A DNA stretch of 64,000 nt. Source: Amanita rubescens (taxonomy: Eukaryota; Basidiomycota; Agaricomycetes; Agaricales; Amanitaceae). A model generated the notes under the pieces. The model did no database searches. It saw only the letters and a program-made list of their open reading frames with translations, and had not been told where the DNA came from. Below, piece by piece: positions 21,021 through 32,763 of this stretch (position 1 is the first letter of the stretch; each line of letters begins with the position of its first letter). The stretch is taken from NCBI GenBank assembly GCA_015039365.1, contig WION01000063.1:62001-126000 (forward strand), given 5' to 3'. A program made the position numbers and the translations under genes.

Positions 21021-22299
21021 ACAAGGCAAAGATTTTGTACAAGGTAATAGCACAATCTGCCCCAATAGATCTAGGGTCTGCCCTATTTGAAGCTCTTGCT
21101 TCAATTTCCTTCATTGATATCTTCCATGTACCATACGTAGAAGATCCATAATCTGATGCACCTTTGAATGAAGGTTCAGACAACAATTGATCTTGATTTT
21201 TGACCAGTAATTCCAGGTAATCATCAAGAGAACAGTTACAAGATAGCATGTATGCTCCTGCTTGGTCAATTGCAAGTGGAACACCACCTAATTTTGAAAC
21301 AAGCTTTGTGGCTTGATCTGTGACACCCTCAGATGTGCAATCTAACATGGCAGATTTTGCCAATAAAGAAAGAGCATCTTTTTCTCCCATCTCAAGGACT
21401 TCTATTGAGTTTTCTTTTGATGTGATCCTCACCAAGTCTTTGTTCCTGCTTGTTATCAAAATATTTCCTCCATCCCCTGGTGGGAGGAACTTTTCAACCA
21501 CTCTATATCCTTCATCTGCATTATCATATATCATCAACCAATTTGTCTTTCCAGAAATCCAATCAAGAGCAGATGCAGCTGATACAACAGCTCCAGGAGG
21601 TGCATTTTTTGATTGAGCAGTCTGCCTGACTCTGAGATCAATGCTGCTCTCTGAAGAGGCATCAATCCAAAATATGTCTGAGAATCTAGCAACAATTCAA
21701 TTTTCTTAGCTGGCTACATAGCATGTGGCACTCACAGTTTTCTATGATTTTCAATAAATTTAAGGCAAATCTGTGTTTTACCAATTCCTCCCATGCCATA
21801 CAAAAGAAATGATTTCCTTTCCTCTTTATCACTGGAGCCAAAATGATCCTTGAGCCTCTCTAAATATTGGCCACGTCCTGTGAAGATAGTACTGGAATGC
21901 CTTAGAGGGGGCAAAGGGGTTAGAGCATCAGCCAAATTAATTGACATGCTGTTGACACTCTAAGGTTTATCATAAGTATAACCATTAAGATACAATACTA
22001 AGATATCATGACATACATACATAATTTCCATTAACCTCAATGAAATTACTACCTGTGACAAAAATGTTCTGGGCTTTGTTGAACAAACCTGTATCAGAAC
22101 CAATTACATTTGGAATATTGCTGTCACAAGTAGTCCTGGATGGGGGGGAACTTGCAATAGGATGAACCTGTATTTCACTTTCTTTGGTGCTGGTCACATT
22201 GGAAGTGACATTGTTGATCTCAATTCTGGAAGGTAGGGAACAGGCCTCAGGGTGAACCTGAGCATGAGTTTCTTTGGATGATGAAAAGGAGTTGCCCAT
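21016..22299 (-). pseudogene. NLR1, 5' part (N-terminus and NB-ARC) cut off by LTR element 1
   Basis: N-terminal half of the split NB-ARC-TPR NLR. Exons are 22021-22299, 21736-21959 and 21685 down to the insertion at 21016. The protein starts MGNSFSSSK (N-myristoylation type) and has an imperfect internal duplication (VHPEACSLPSR / VHPIASSPPSR). It then has the motif KAQNIFVTGSNFIEVNGNY (residues 75-93), P-loop GMGGIGKT, Walker B MIYDNAD, ILITSRNKDL and GGVPLAIDQAG. Intron positions match those of NLR2. Counting one copy of the 5 bp target duplication, the exons on both sides of element 1 add up to 2337 nt, an exact multiple of three (778 codons), so the allele looks freshly interrupted. I count 2 CpG in 1.3 kb. 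Confidence 0.92.
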
Positions 22300-23243
22300 G
22301 AGAATGCACTGGGAATGTTGTGGTCAAGAAGAAAGAAGTATCATAATGCATGTCACGCTTCATTGTCACATTCTAGGTCTGAGCCTCGGCCACCAGCAAG
22401 CACTAATATGGCTGCACTTGCCACATGACAGAGAATAGTCACAGGCTAATTAAACATTGATTTTTGGTTGTGATGACTTGGAGACAGCCACCTTGGCCAT
22501 TGGACGTGCTTGAGGCCAGGTCAGTCACTGAAGTGTCTTTTGTTGCCTATCCTCGCGTACCAAAGTTTTTTCGATCAACAAGTTAAAAAGTGAAATTATC
22601 AAGGCCCTTCCAACCATGAATGAATGTCCTAAAAACGGCAACTCCATATATCATGATGATGTGAGCTTGGCACTTGGTCGTACTTGGTGTCACCTCGCTG
22701 CCCCCTTGGCGGCGGGGCCCAGTAGTTTTAATTGTAGTACTATCTGAGATACCTCAAGTCCCGCATATGAGCATCGACCGCGGAGGCTTTCACTCTTCAA
22801 ATTCAATCCGGCCCGAAGCATTGGCGCCGCCCGCGCGCTCTTGTCCCCAACCGCCTCTACCACCTTTATAATGTTCCGCGCATCCTATACTCGAGGTCCT
22901 CGTTCTCAGGCAGGAAGAGCCACTCTGGCGCTTCGACACAGTGATATTATTAGGCCCGTCCTCGGTTGGCAATTGCGGAAGTCGGATATGTATGCCAACA
23001 GATACAAATTGTAGGCTGAGATTCTCTCGTTAGTCTGAAATAGATGGCGGCATCTCACAATGATCCATTCCGAGCCCATTCATGCTTGACGACGCCGCCG
23101 TTGCATAGATCATAGATTTCGTCCGACGACGGTCGAAATCGGTGTATCTTGGACATCACATGACTCGGCGCCACCCCCTCGATTTCGTGCAATGTCGCCA
23201 TTCACGCACCATCTAATGTTTTCCCAAAATCGACCGGGAAATT
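22300..23243. other. Intergenic, NLR1 promoter side
   Basis: No gene is seen. A 13-base stretch gaccacaacattc (minus strand, 22313-22325) just upstream of the NLR1 ATG is identical to one upstream of NLR2 (32735-32747), suggesting a conserved leader or control site. CpG content rises again from about 22355. Confidence 0.5.
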
Positions 23244-24317
23244 ATGTTTTTGGTTAATGTTCGCACTATGAACGTCTGGCCAGTCGAACTGATATCTTAC
23301 GTTTTTCAACTAGCCTGCGCCGATGCAGGACACACAGTACGCTCTCTCTCGCTCACGTCGAAGAAATTCCGTGAGATTGCACGGCCATTCTTATACCACT
23401 CTCTCGTGATATCAAGTCTGGGACAGTTTGTTACATTGGTGGAAAAATTGAAGGCAACACCATTGCACTTACGCCACGTCCGACACCTCTTCCTTGCACT
23501 TGACCACGAACATTCACAGGAAACGTGTACAGCAGACGCTTCGCTCATTGGCGCCCTACAATATATCGCGGAAGACCTACAGAGTCTGACTCTGGTTGCA
23601 TCGTGTCCGCTCGCGGGCACTTTAATCTTATCTTACCTTTTCCGCCTCCCCTTCCCGCGATTGGAGGAGCTCACGATCGCCGGATTATACGCCTTCTCGT
23701 TCCAAGCTGGAAACTTTCCACGCCTTCAACGTCTGCATTTCGCAGCCGGTAACAGGAACCCGCACGGTCTATTCCAGTTTGGCGCACTCGATAAAGCGTT
23801 CCCAGAGCTCACCTGCCTAAGAGTTTCTGGTCTTTCCAGGGCTCTTTCTTTCGTCGATGAAATGGAAAGTGCATTGGAAAATGGAAATCATGACGTGTCG
23901 ATAGAGAAGCCAACGACGTTTGCCGACAATACAGGTTTCGCTCTTCCTCCGCAACTCGAAAAGCTATATGTGCAGTATACCACCACATCCCCTTCTCCTG
24001 CATCTTCTAGACGGCCATCACGGTCTTCGTCCATTACAGACCTTGCTCTGTCATCGCCTGTACATAACGTCTTGGACGACCGACAAAGAATGATGATAGA
24101 GCGGTTAACTGATCTTGAAAGAAAGTATGGGGCCCAGTCCGGGAATCGTGCATCCATACAGCTCGTGGTGTTGGATTCCGCAGTTGGTGGCTTCACAGTA
24201 GGAAACGAGAATGGTAATAGAGGTCGGGAAGTAGACGTCGTTGCGAGGCTGAAGCAGGACTGGTTAGATCGCCTGATGGGTAAAGATGGACCTTGGATCT
24301 CGTACACTGAACTATAA
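23244..24317 (+). CDS. F-box-like / LRR-like protein
   Basis: A single-exon protein of 357 residues from the first ATG. A start at the second ATG (23268, MNVWPVELISYVF) is also likely, since it puts the F-box-type segment right at the N-terminus, as in most basidiomycete relatives. WPVELISYVFQ followed by RSLSLTSKKFREIARPFLYHSL is the F-box-like pattern. The rest has leucine-rich stretches (LRHVRHLFLAL, LTLVASC, LEELTIAG) as in substrate-binding halves of SCF adaptors. A Ser-rich linker lies near residues 245-265. The substrate is unknown. Confidence 0.7.
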   Translation: MFLVNVRTMNVWPVELISYVFQLACADAGHTVRSLSLTSKKFREIARPFLYHSLVISSLGQFVTLVEKLKATPLHLRHVRHLFLALDHEHSQETCTADASLIGALQYIAEDLQSLTLVASCPLAGTLILSYLFRLPFPRLEELTIAGLYAFSFQAGNFPRLQRLHFAAGNRNPHGLFQFGALDKAFPELTCLRVSGLSRALSFVDEMESALENGNHDVSIEKPTTFADNTGFALPPQLEKLYVQYTTTSPSPASSRRPSRSSSITDLALSSPVHNVLDDRQRMMIERLTDLERKYGAQSGNRASIQLVVLDSAVGGFTVGNENGNRGREVDVVARLKQDWLDRLMGKDGPWISYTEL

Positions 24318-26056
24318 CATTTCGTCTGTCACGCAGTACTTATGTCATGTAAATTATAGAACTGCCACGGGGTCTGACCGTTGAACCGTTCCGAACAATC
24401 ATTTCCGTTATCATCGGAATTGGAAAATGATTCTCCCAACATCTCACAAGTTCTTACGACATGAAAAACAGCGGTCCCGCCGGTCCGAGCATGTGGTTCC
24501 CTGGTATCAACATAGTCTAGTACTTTGGTATGTCACAGGGCGATGGCTCCTAGATGCACTTCGATAATAAAAATCCCTCCAGAGAAGCATTGGTATGAAA
24601 TCTATACTTCGTTGCACCAGTGTAGTGGCAGGGAAGAACGGAACGTTGCAATTGGTATGAAGCATACACAATTGTAGTGTAGCGCCCGCGGCAGAGTTCA
24701 GGACATATCGATGCTCTCAAGGTCAGCTATAAGGTCGGATCTTGAGCGACGATGTACCGAATTTGTCGTGGACATACCTCGTGTTGACGTTAGGTTTCTT
24801 CGGAACAACGTCCAACGCCTTTCGCAAGTTATTCCGAGTCTGCAAGTTGAGAACCCGCATTCCTCCCGCTTGCCAATTCTTGACGCAGCTGAGATCACGC
24901 AGAAAGACATGCAGTGTCTAGTCGGTTTTACTTCTATTTGTTTTGGCGCATCTGTCTACTCAGAATCTCACCAAGTCCTCGCAGTCACCCCTGTTCTTCC
25001 ATCGAAGAGTCTGCTCGCTCCCTCCAATTGGCCGGGTTTAATCTTGTTCTAAGTGATGCAAAAGCTGGGCACCTCACCTACCCACGCGTTCACTTCCGTT
25101 CCTAGCACCACAAAGTGTGGATTATTTGCTTGGACGTGCGCATGTCGCACTTGAATGATTTGTAAACCACAGCCAAAGTTATCGCGATCGGCATGTTGCT
25201 TCTTTGTTCATCTACCTCAGGCTGGTGGCTTGAGCCATGCGGGGATGGACACGGGCTCTCATGAAATTGGTAGTTACTTCCTTCCTATTTCCAATAAGGG
25301 CATTCCTTTTTGAGAGTAAGTCACATCGCGAAACACCGTTCTATTCAAATGACAAGTGATGACCATCCTAGGCTCAATACGAGAGCCCTGGAGAAGGACG
25401 GGCACTGCCCGTAACCATGCAATTTAACCAGTTACAGGTCGAGTGCTTTTTTGTTCCTATTAACTATCGTGAAAAGCTGCGTAGGCCACCAGTAATTACA
25501 AGCTTGTCTTACTCAGGACTTCTTCCAGCACCACATGGTAACCGTCAAAATGCGGAGCGAAAGCTATTCTCTGCATAGGATGTCAAACCTTAGAATGTAT
25601 TCAAATCAATGATACACTTATATATATATCATTAATTATTTAAGTAATGACAGATGATTGATGTACAAAAAACATATGTGCAGGACTAAAGTCCGTGATT
25701 ATGCGAGTGTGGTAAGAAAAGCGACGAAGCTGCGTTGGAGGTCCCAAACCAAAAAGAATAAGCCAAAAAAGGGAGTGGTATGGGTAAATTTCCAAGCAAG
25801 GTATTTCCTAAATGAAGGGAGTGAAAAACTAGTCCGTGAAAGACATAAGCAAGCAAACAAAGTGAAATCCGCCCAAAAAAGAAGATTAGATACGGGATGT
25901 CTTCGTGACCCCGAAGTATTCATAACAGGCAACAGTCGAGTCCGGTCGTGAGCGCGTGGCGTAAGTGAGCATGTAAGAGAGTAAGCATGTCAGGGTGAAA
26001 CCAGGATTACAACGCCAACGTCTCGCGCGGGCGGGGACGTTGTAGGGTCTACCGCG
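24318..26056. other. Intergenic, no gene recognised
   Basis: About 1.7 kb without supportable coding. An AT-rich stretch (about 25610-25660, with tatatatatatc) stands out. A 97-codon frame at 25658-25951 is Lys/Arg-rich and resembles no family. Confidence 0.5.
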
Positions 26057-29005
26057 TCATCGATTCTGCGTACGGATCAGACTCACTTCTCCAAAGCAGG
26101 CGTTGATGGCGCGCGCGGATATACGGGATGTCCAGCTCCGGAGGATATAAACGCGGGTGTAGGTATTGACGGGATATGGGCTGGGGTGGCTTGGGTAACT
26201 GCAAGTGATGGTGGTGGTGGTGGTGGTGGTGGTGGTGGTGGTGGTGGTGGTGGTGTAGGTAGTGGTTCTATTGAAGGTGATGGTGGAGAGGGGGGCGAGT
26301 CTTGCTGGCCTTGTTGCTGTTCTTCCCGCATGTTCTTCCCGTATTTCTGCGTCTTGCCTATCTTCACGTTCGTCATCACCTTCTCTCGACTCTTCAATAA
26401 TGTCGACCTGCTGTGGCGGCCGCGGCGAATAACTCGGTATCCACTCACCCGACGTCGTGGTCGCAGTTGCGCCAAACAAACTGTCCCGAGGGAACTCGAG
26501 CGACTCAAACTGGGTCAGCCTCGCACGCGCAGTACCGACTCCAGCCATACTGTCGTTGTTGGGGTTGAGGCCATCTCCAGACTTCCCGTCCGCAGTCTGC
26601 GCCGGCCGTGACTGGCGGAAACCAAACTCTTGCGCGAACAACGGGTTATCTCGATCGTCATATGCGTCCTCCGGAGGCAAAAGTCCCTCATCAGCATCGA
26701 GGGACTGTGAATGACGATGCTGCTGCGCCAACAGTGGGATAGATAAACTTGGATTCCTCTCGTGTGCTTGCTGAGGATGTTGACTGAGTCCCTGTCCTGC
26801 GCCCCCCTCGCTCACGCGAATACTCCTCCTGAAGAGTGGATCATCCGCCAAACTCCAGCGAGACCCCATACTTCCAAAGCCGTCCTTGAACTCGGCCTTG
26901 GGCATAGCAGGGAACCCAAACTCGCCGAGATCGTCAGCGCCCACCCTCGTACGGCCGCTGCTGGCTGTATACTCGGATACGACGCGGTCCCCTGACTGCA
27001 ACGTCCCCGTACGAAGTCGCAGCACCACGCCGTCTGGATCCTTTTCTTCATCAGACAACCGCGACGCCACGTCAATCGCGACATAAGATCCGTTCTTCAG
27101 CGAGTCCAATCCTGGTGGACCCACCAAGCTCCTCTCACTCTCCCCATCGCCCCCACCCACATCCAACACCCCCATCTCAATCTTTTCCCTCCCGGGCCCC
27201 TCATCCCCACCCCCACCCGCTTCACCCCCCTCACCCTCACCCTCACCCCTTCCCCCCCTCCCATACCTCTTCCTCAACAACAACCACCTCACCCCAAACA
27301 ACCCAAAACACAATGAAAAGAATCCCACAAGAGCGACCAACACGATAATCCCCACCGAAAGCTTTTTAGGCCCAACAGTGATGATTTGGGAATTAGGGCT
27401 ATTAGTTTGATTCCCAGAGGACAAGGGTTGATTGAGGACTCTAACGGTTTGAAATTCATCCATCGCAATAGTCGCGTTCGTCAACCCGAGTAAACCCAAC
27501 GAGGGTTGGATGATGTCGTCTTCTGGTGAATGTGCTAACGGCGAGTTTTGAGAAGAAGGCGGGGATGAGGAGGAGGAGGGGGAGGTAATGGGGAACGACC
27601 CGTTGGGGAAAGGCGTATCGTACCCCATAACCGTATATGTGTTTCTTAAAAACGGTACGCCGAGGATCATATCTCCAATTCCGGAATAAGGATCTGAGAG
27701 GGCTGAGGAGGCTTGGATCATTCCTACGCAGTATTCTGCGCGGTTGTTGCCTGTTGGTTCGGATGTGAGGTCGAGTGGGTGGAGGCTGATTTCTGGTCCG
27801 TTGGCGAGGGTGATGGTCATGTTGAGTGGGGTTGTACAAGGGACGTAGTCTATTATAGTTTTTAGGTTAAATGAAGCGTGCGATCACGATCAAAAAGAAA
27901 GAAAAAAAGTGACTGGTTAGTATGGAGTGGAAGTGGAAGCGTATATCACGTACAGTTTCCGTCTGACGCTGGGCCTATGCCGATAGCGCCATATATACCG
28001 TTGGCGATGTCCGGGGTGGTGAGGATGACGGGCACGCCCGAGTCCAACACCGCGGTAGGGTATTCCTGTCCGGAACTGAGATAATCGATATCGACCGGTC
28101 TAGGCTCGTTGTTGACGTAGACGGTGATAGCGCGAACAGTGACTTTCCAGTATATGATGCCTACGTTGTTGCCGACGAGGGAGTAGTAGTGGATTTTGCT
28201 TGGATCTGGGATGAGGCTGGAGGGATGGTGGCCTATGCCAAGGAGGGAAGGGATGCGGTCTGAGCCTGGTCTTTCGAGGGAGAGGGAGAGGAAGTGGGCG
28301 GCGGGGGCAGCAGATACGGGGGTTAGAGAGAAGAGATTGGAGGCCCATGCTGCACCGTCTGGGGTGTTGCCTGTGACGGGGGGGATTTTTTGAGCGATGA
28401 CGGAGTTGAGGGGGAGAGCGAGGCCTAGGATGCCTTGAAAGCCGGACGTGAGAGGTTCGTTGTTGACGACGGTCGCAGCGGCTGCAGGACAATATGAGAA
28501 AGAAGTTTTTTTTCCCTTTTTGAGGACTTACCCAGCGCTTGGTTGTTGATTGTGTAGCTCCCGACACCAACTTGGTCCCAGACTATTGGACCAGTGACGG
28601 AACCCTGGAGATAGGTGATGTTAAAGTTGGAGTCTGTTGGTGTGGCGCTGGACGGGTCATAGAGGTTTCCGACGGAACTGCATGCGGACGATGAGCAGGA
28701 CGATGAGGCTATCCACTGTGGGAATGGAGTATATAAATGTTGATACACGCAAGAGAATATTAAAAGCAGGGACTAACGAGATCGGATGAACCAGTATCGA
28801 CTTGCAAAGAGTAGACGTTTGAAGAATCACCGATGACGACGGAGATGGTATATACCCTGGAGAAGGATCAGTGGAGTGAGTAAGAATGAAGAAATAAAAC
28901 ACACGCTTCATACGCGGAGGAAGTTTGTAGTTGAAGAGAGAGAACTAGACCGTCTGCGCCACCTAAACCGTCAACGACGGACGCACCGGCGCGTCTTGAG
29001 AGCAT
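26057..29005 (-). CDS. Pepsin-like aspartic protease with C-terminal membrane anchor
   Basis: A five-exon A1-family protease, with exons 28914-29005, 28778-28856, 28532-28715, 27954-28481 and 26057-27849, totalling 891 residues. The two catalytic motifs are LQVDTGSSDL (Asp51) and AVLDSGVPVIL (Asp265, a DSG variant). After the protease domain comes a Ser/Pro linker and one membrane segment (VGIIVLVALVGFFSLCFGLFG, about residues 460-480). A long basic then acidic cytoplasmic tail ends in a Thr run coded by a GGT/ACC repeat. I chose the ATG at 29005 because it splices in frame, but no signal peptide is visible, so a further upstream exon may be missing. The start lies only about 100 bp from the divergent gene at 29108. 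Confidence 0.82.
26209..26255 (+). repeat. (GGT)n trinucleotide microsatellite inside the protease gene
   Basis: About 15 units of TGG/GGT. On the coding strand it gives a run of Thr near the C-terminus of the aspartic protease. Length variation here would stay in frame. Confidence 0.9.
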
Positions 29006-29107
29006 GAGAGTCGTCGAGAGAGACGGGGTGGCAAATTATTCCCGGGACCTGGTCGCCGTGTGCCCAACCGACAAACCCGTTCCATTTGTATTCCAATCAG
29101 TCTCGTG

Positions 29108-29947
29108 ATGTTTCCCCGTCCAACTCACTGTGCGTCTAATAAGTTTCTCTTATATTTTATATATAATACTTTTATATCTTAGTCCTCGCGCTTCCTCTCA
29201 AGACCCATTCAGTACTCCGTACACGAGTCGCCACTTTCCAGAATGACCTGCTCAACGCCACTCCCCCAATCGCAGGTCTTGACAAATCCATCGCTATTGA
29301 CCCTCGCAGACTTCATCTCACACTTGGTGTCATGGCACTAGGGGGCGACCAATCAAAGACCCTCGAAACTGCCTTAGACTTGTTGCGGTCTCTCCAACCG
29401 TCTATTGCTGTCTTGCTTCAAGGCAGAAATTCAGTCAAGGTCAGACTAGACTCGCTCGACATTCTGAAACCAGACAGAGAACACAAAAATGCGCACGTGC
29501 TCTTTTCTGGTCCATCGACCCTTGACGACGATGACAGTGCAAGGCTAGTAGCCGTCTGTAGTAAGTAGTACGCCCTGTGACTCAAGCCCACTGACTCGTA
29601 CTAATGGTACGCCAGACCTTGTCAACAAAGCGTTCATCGACGCAGGATTCATTACAGACAAAAGACCACTAAAGGCAAGGCACCGCCATCTCGTAACGTA
29701 CACATCTCTTGACTGATCGTTACCACTATGCTAGCTACATTGCACTATTCTAAACACATCCTATCGCCGCCCTCGATCACGTATGCCGTTCTCATACACC
29801 GACATCCTCGGGTCTTCCGCATACCAGGCAGTTCAACCAAATGGATTCGGTGAGTACGACGTACAGAGAATAGAGCTATGGGAAATGGGTAGTTGGGGAC
29901 CGAATAATGAATACGTCAGCTGCGGCGGGATAGATATGCTTACGTAG
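29108..29947 (+). CDS. AKAP7/ASCC1-like 2H phosphoesterase
   Basis: Four exons, 29108-29129, 29183-29560, 29616-29674 and 29735-29947, give 223 residues. The N-terminus MFPRPTHFLALPL, recovered only by splicing the 22 nt first exon, is typical of this family. The two H-x-T signatures of the 2H phosphoesterase fold are RLHLTLGV and LHCTILNT; between them is the usual LDSLDIL and LVNKAF arrangement. Relatives act in RNA processing or as cyclic-phosphate hydrolases; the substrate here is unknown. The third intron appears to be GC-AG (aag|gcaagg...ctag), and without it the second HxT motif would be lost. Confidence 0.85.
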
Positions 29948-30100
29948 TACAAATAAAACACAACAGCACAGCAAATTAAAGCGGCGATTTAAATTGGCGG
30001 GCAGTTCTGTCGCTCGGTAGTTGAACGCATCCGCACTGTCAACCATCCCTTTCCTTACACCTGCCCATCATCTTTCTAGTCATCTACGCTCAACTCGTTT

Positions 30101-30907
30101 ATGTCCATGTCTGATATACGAAGGAAACTTGTCATCGTCGGCGATGGTGCCTGCGGAAAGGTATCTCTTCGTTTCTTTTTTTGTCTCTGAGACGTCGCCT
30201 TTGCTCAGCTGACACCTTGCCTCGTCAGACCTGTCTTTTGATTGTCTTCTCAAAAGGCACCTTCCCCGAGGTGCGTACATTCTCCCTTTTTTATCCTCTT
30301 AATCTCACACTCCCTAAGGTCTACGTCCCCACCGTGTTCGAAAACTACGTTGCCGACGTCGAAGTCGATGGAAAGCACGTCGAGTTGGCTCTATGGGATA
30401 CGGCAGGTCAAGAAGACTATGACCGTCTCAGACCCCTCAGTTACCCCGATTCCCATGTCATTCTCATCTGCTTTGCAGTAGATTCCCCAGACTCGTTGGA
30501 CAACGTACAGGAAAAGGTGCGCGCGTTTCCACAAGTATCTCAACCTCTCATTCTGACCCCGCGCAGTGGATCTCAGAAGTGATGCACTTTTGCCCCAATC
30601 TACCCACCATTCTAGTCGGGTGCAAGAAGGATCTCAGGCGCGATCCCCGTGTTATCGAGGAACTTAGGAAAACCAGCCAACGACCGGTCACTCCCGAAGA
30701 GGTGAGTTTCACTTGCCCGCGCCGTGTTACCGCCCGCTAACTTCCGCTCCCCAGGGCATGGCCGTCGCACAGAAGATTGGCGCCAAGCACTATCTCGAGT
30801 GCTCAGCCAAGACAGGCGAAGGAGTCCGTGAAGTGTTCCAATACGCCACGCGGGCCGCTCTTTTGAGCCGAAAGAGCAAGAGGGGCCCTCACTGCACAAT
30901 CCTTTAA
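30101..30907 (+). CDS. RHO1: Rho1-type small GTPase
   Basis: Five exons (30101-30160, 30229-30270, 30319-30516, 30567-30701, 30755-30907) give 195 residues, the normal Rho1 size. All GTPase motifs are present: G1 GDGACGKT, switch [11 protein letters not shown]3 DTAGQED, G4 GCKKDL, the Rho insert ([16 protein letters not shown]) and G5 ECSAKTG. The C-terminus CTIL is a CAAL box for geranylgeranylation. In fungi Rho1 at the plasma membrane activates beta-1,3-glucan synthase and Pkc1 and controls the actin cytoskeleton. The protein starts MSMSDIRRK; either of the first two Met could be used. Confidence 0.96.
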
Positions 30908-32763
30908 TTCTCGGTTATCTCACGACCGTTCTTACGCACACATATCTCAGACTTTGGTTCCCCACCGTACGTACAATTGCCCTCGTCTTGACACGCACAT
31001 TGACTCGTGGTTCTTTCGTTTTTTTCTCTTTCTTGATTCCTATCCATGGCATTCAATACCGATCTACGTACGAACGACTCCCTTATATTACTCGATGACC
31101 TCACTACACATGTTTTAAAACACACTCGCACGTCTGGCTCTTGGTTGATTTTGGTATGGTATGGTATTATCGTGTCGCGCAAGCAGCTCTCAATTTTTCC
31201 TCTCCCCTTTTTCCCTCTGTATACCCTGGCCCTGTTTGCTCGGCCACAGGTTTCAGCAACTAGTTGAATGTGGGCCGACTTTCCCATCTCGCCGCACCCT
31301 CCCTGTTTTAGTAAGAGCTGTGTGTTTACGTAATGTAGATATCAATGATCCAATCATGGTTCACGGATTGTAGCACCGGCCATTGAATTGAATTGATGTG
31401 GCCAGATGGAGAATGTCAAGTTGAATCACTGACTCGACGTGTGTGTGCGGGGATGATAAGATGTCTATCAATTCCAACCGAGTGCGGTGCACTTCAAAGC
31501 GGTACGTGTATTGGAGTATACCGCCCACCTACTACTAGCATGTGCACGGCGCGTACTCGATCCGTGTATGCAAGGCTTTACAATGCCGCTTGTGTATTTC
31601 TCGCAAGTCCAAACACGCATCATGAGCGTGGGCTTTGCCCGTTACCATTCGTAAGTCCGAGGGTTGGCCATGGCGAACTGTGCCGATGCCGATGTGAAAT
31701 ATCTTGGCTTTATGTCGATTCCGACGACTAGTGGAGCGCGTTCCGAACGCGGGACGAAGAAGAGTGGACAAAGTCCGGTGTGGATCTGGTTCGGGGCCGG
31801 TGACAGCCAGCACTACACGGAAATTGAGACTCTTCGTTTCACGTACGTCTCAGACTAACTTGAAGAATTGTAGCTCGGAGTCACTGGCAGGAGGTTTGTC
31901 TTCGGGAAGAGCTATCCATCGCTGTTATTAGCACCGGGGCAAATTTTGGCCTTGCCACTGCATCTATATATATTATAGATTTATCAAGACTCCGATTCAA
32001 AGCGTAGATTGTTTCGTACGTACCTTTGAGCTGGAAACGACAGCGACCTAGTGTAGTCACACAGTGCGTTACAATCCTATTCTCTTTTCATGTGGGAAAC
32101 CGCTTCTGTTATCGAGGAACCATCCTGAGGCCGTCACCTCGTCCAGAAAAGCTGTGTGGCTCGGGGCACGGAGAAACGTGGCGCGCCGCTAATAATTTCG
32201 TCATAGATCATATGCCAGGATCTCATTGGTGCTCGTATGTCGCCCAGTGTTTTGTTGCGCGATTGGAAAGTCAAACCGATCCGATCATGGATATATCTGA
32301 CATATATCGAGTTTTCAAGGGTCATGCGAGTTTAGGCTTGGTATAAGGGACGTCCCGATGAAGTTATCCAGGCGATGGGCATTTGAACTCTTCGCTTGCG
32401 TAGTTCAATGGTATTTTGAGATTGACTTGGAAGACGTAGCATACTAGCATCGCCATATGGCCAAATTGTCGTGCTCAAGTGGCTTTAGTGATTGTAGGAC
32501 TTCCGACATACGGCTGGGAGCACGTACTACACGAAGAGTATTCATTGCTACACTAGTGGCAGCGCAGATTCTGGCTCAGTGCACCTAGTACTACGTAGTC
32601 TCTTCGATTGAGTCGGACTCCATTTCAAAGCCTAGATTGTCCAGATAAGTTAGTTCCCCTTTGCGTCTGAAGCGGTGCACATTTCAGCGGCACGGCTAAG
32701 TGTGACATGTGTTACAACCAGTGTCTTTCTTTTCGACCACAACATTCAACGCACATGTCTCCC
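30908..32763. other. Intergenic, no gene recognised; NLR2 promoter at right end
   Basis: About 1.85 kb in which I can support no gene. The last 120 bases before NLR2 still contain at least six CpG, unlike the gene body that follows. They also carry the 13-base element gaccacaacattc (32735-32747) shared with NLR1. Confidence 0.5.

Noticed and set aside
25658..25951. 97-codon basic frame next to an AT-rich stretch
   Set aside because: No known domain, no introns and no codon pattern like the neighbours; the opposite strand is also open.
26083..26508. Poly-Pro frame over the (GGT)n repeat
   Set aside because: It is a shadow of the repeat; the frame joined to the protease domain gives poly-Thr.
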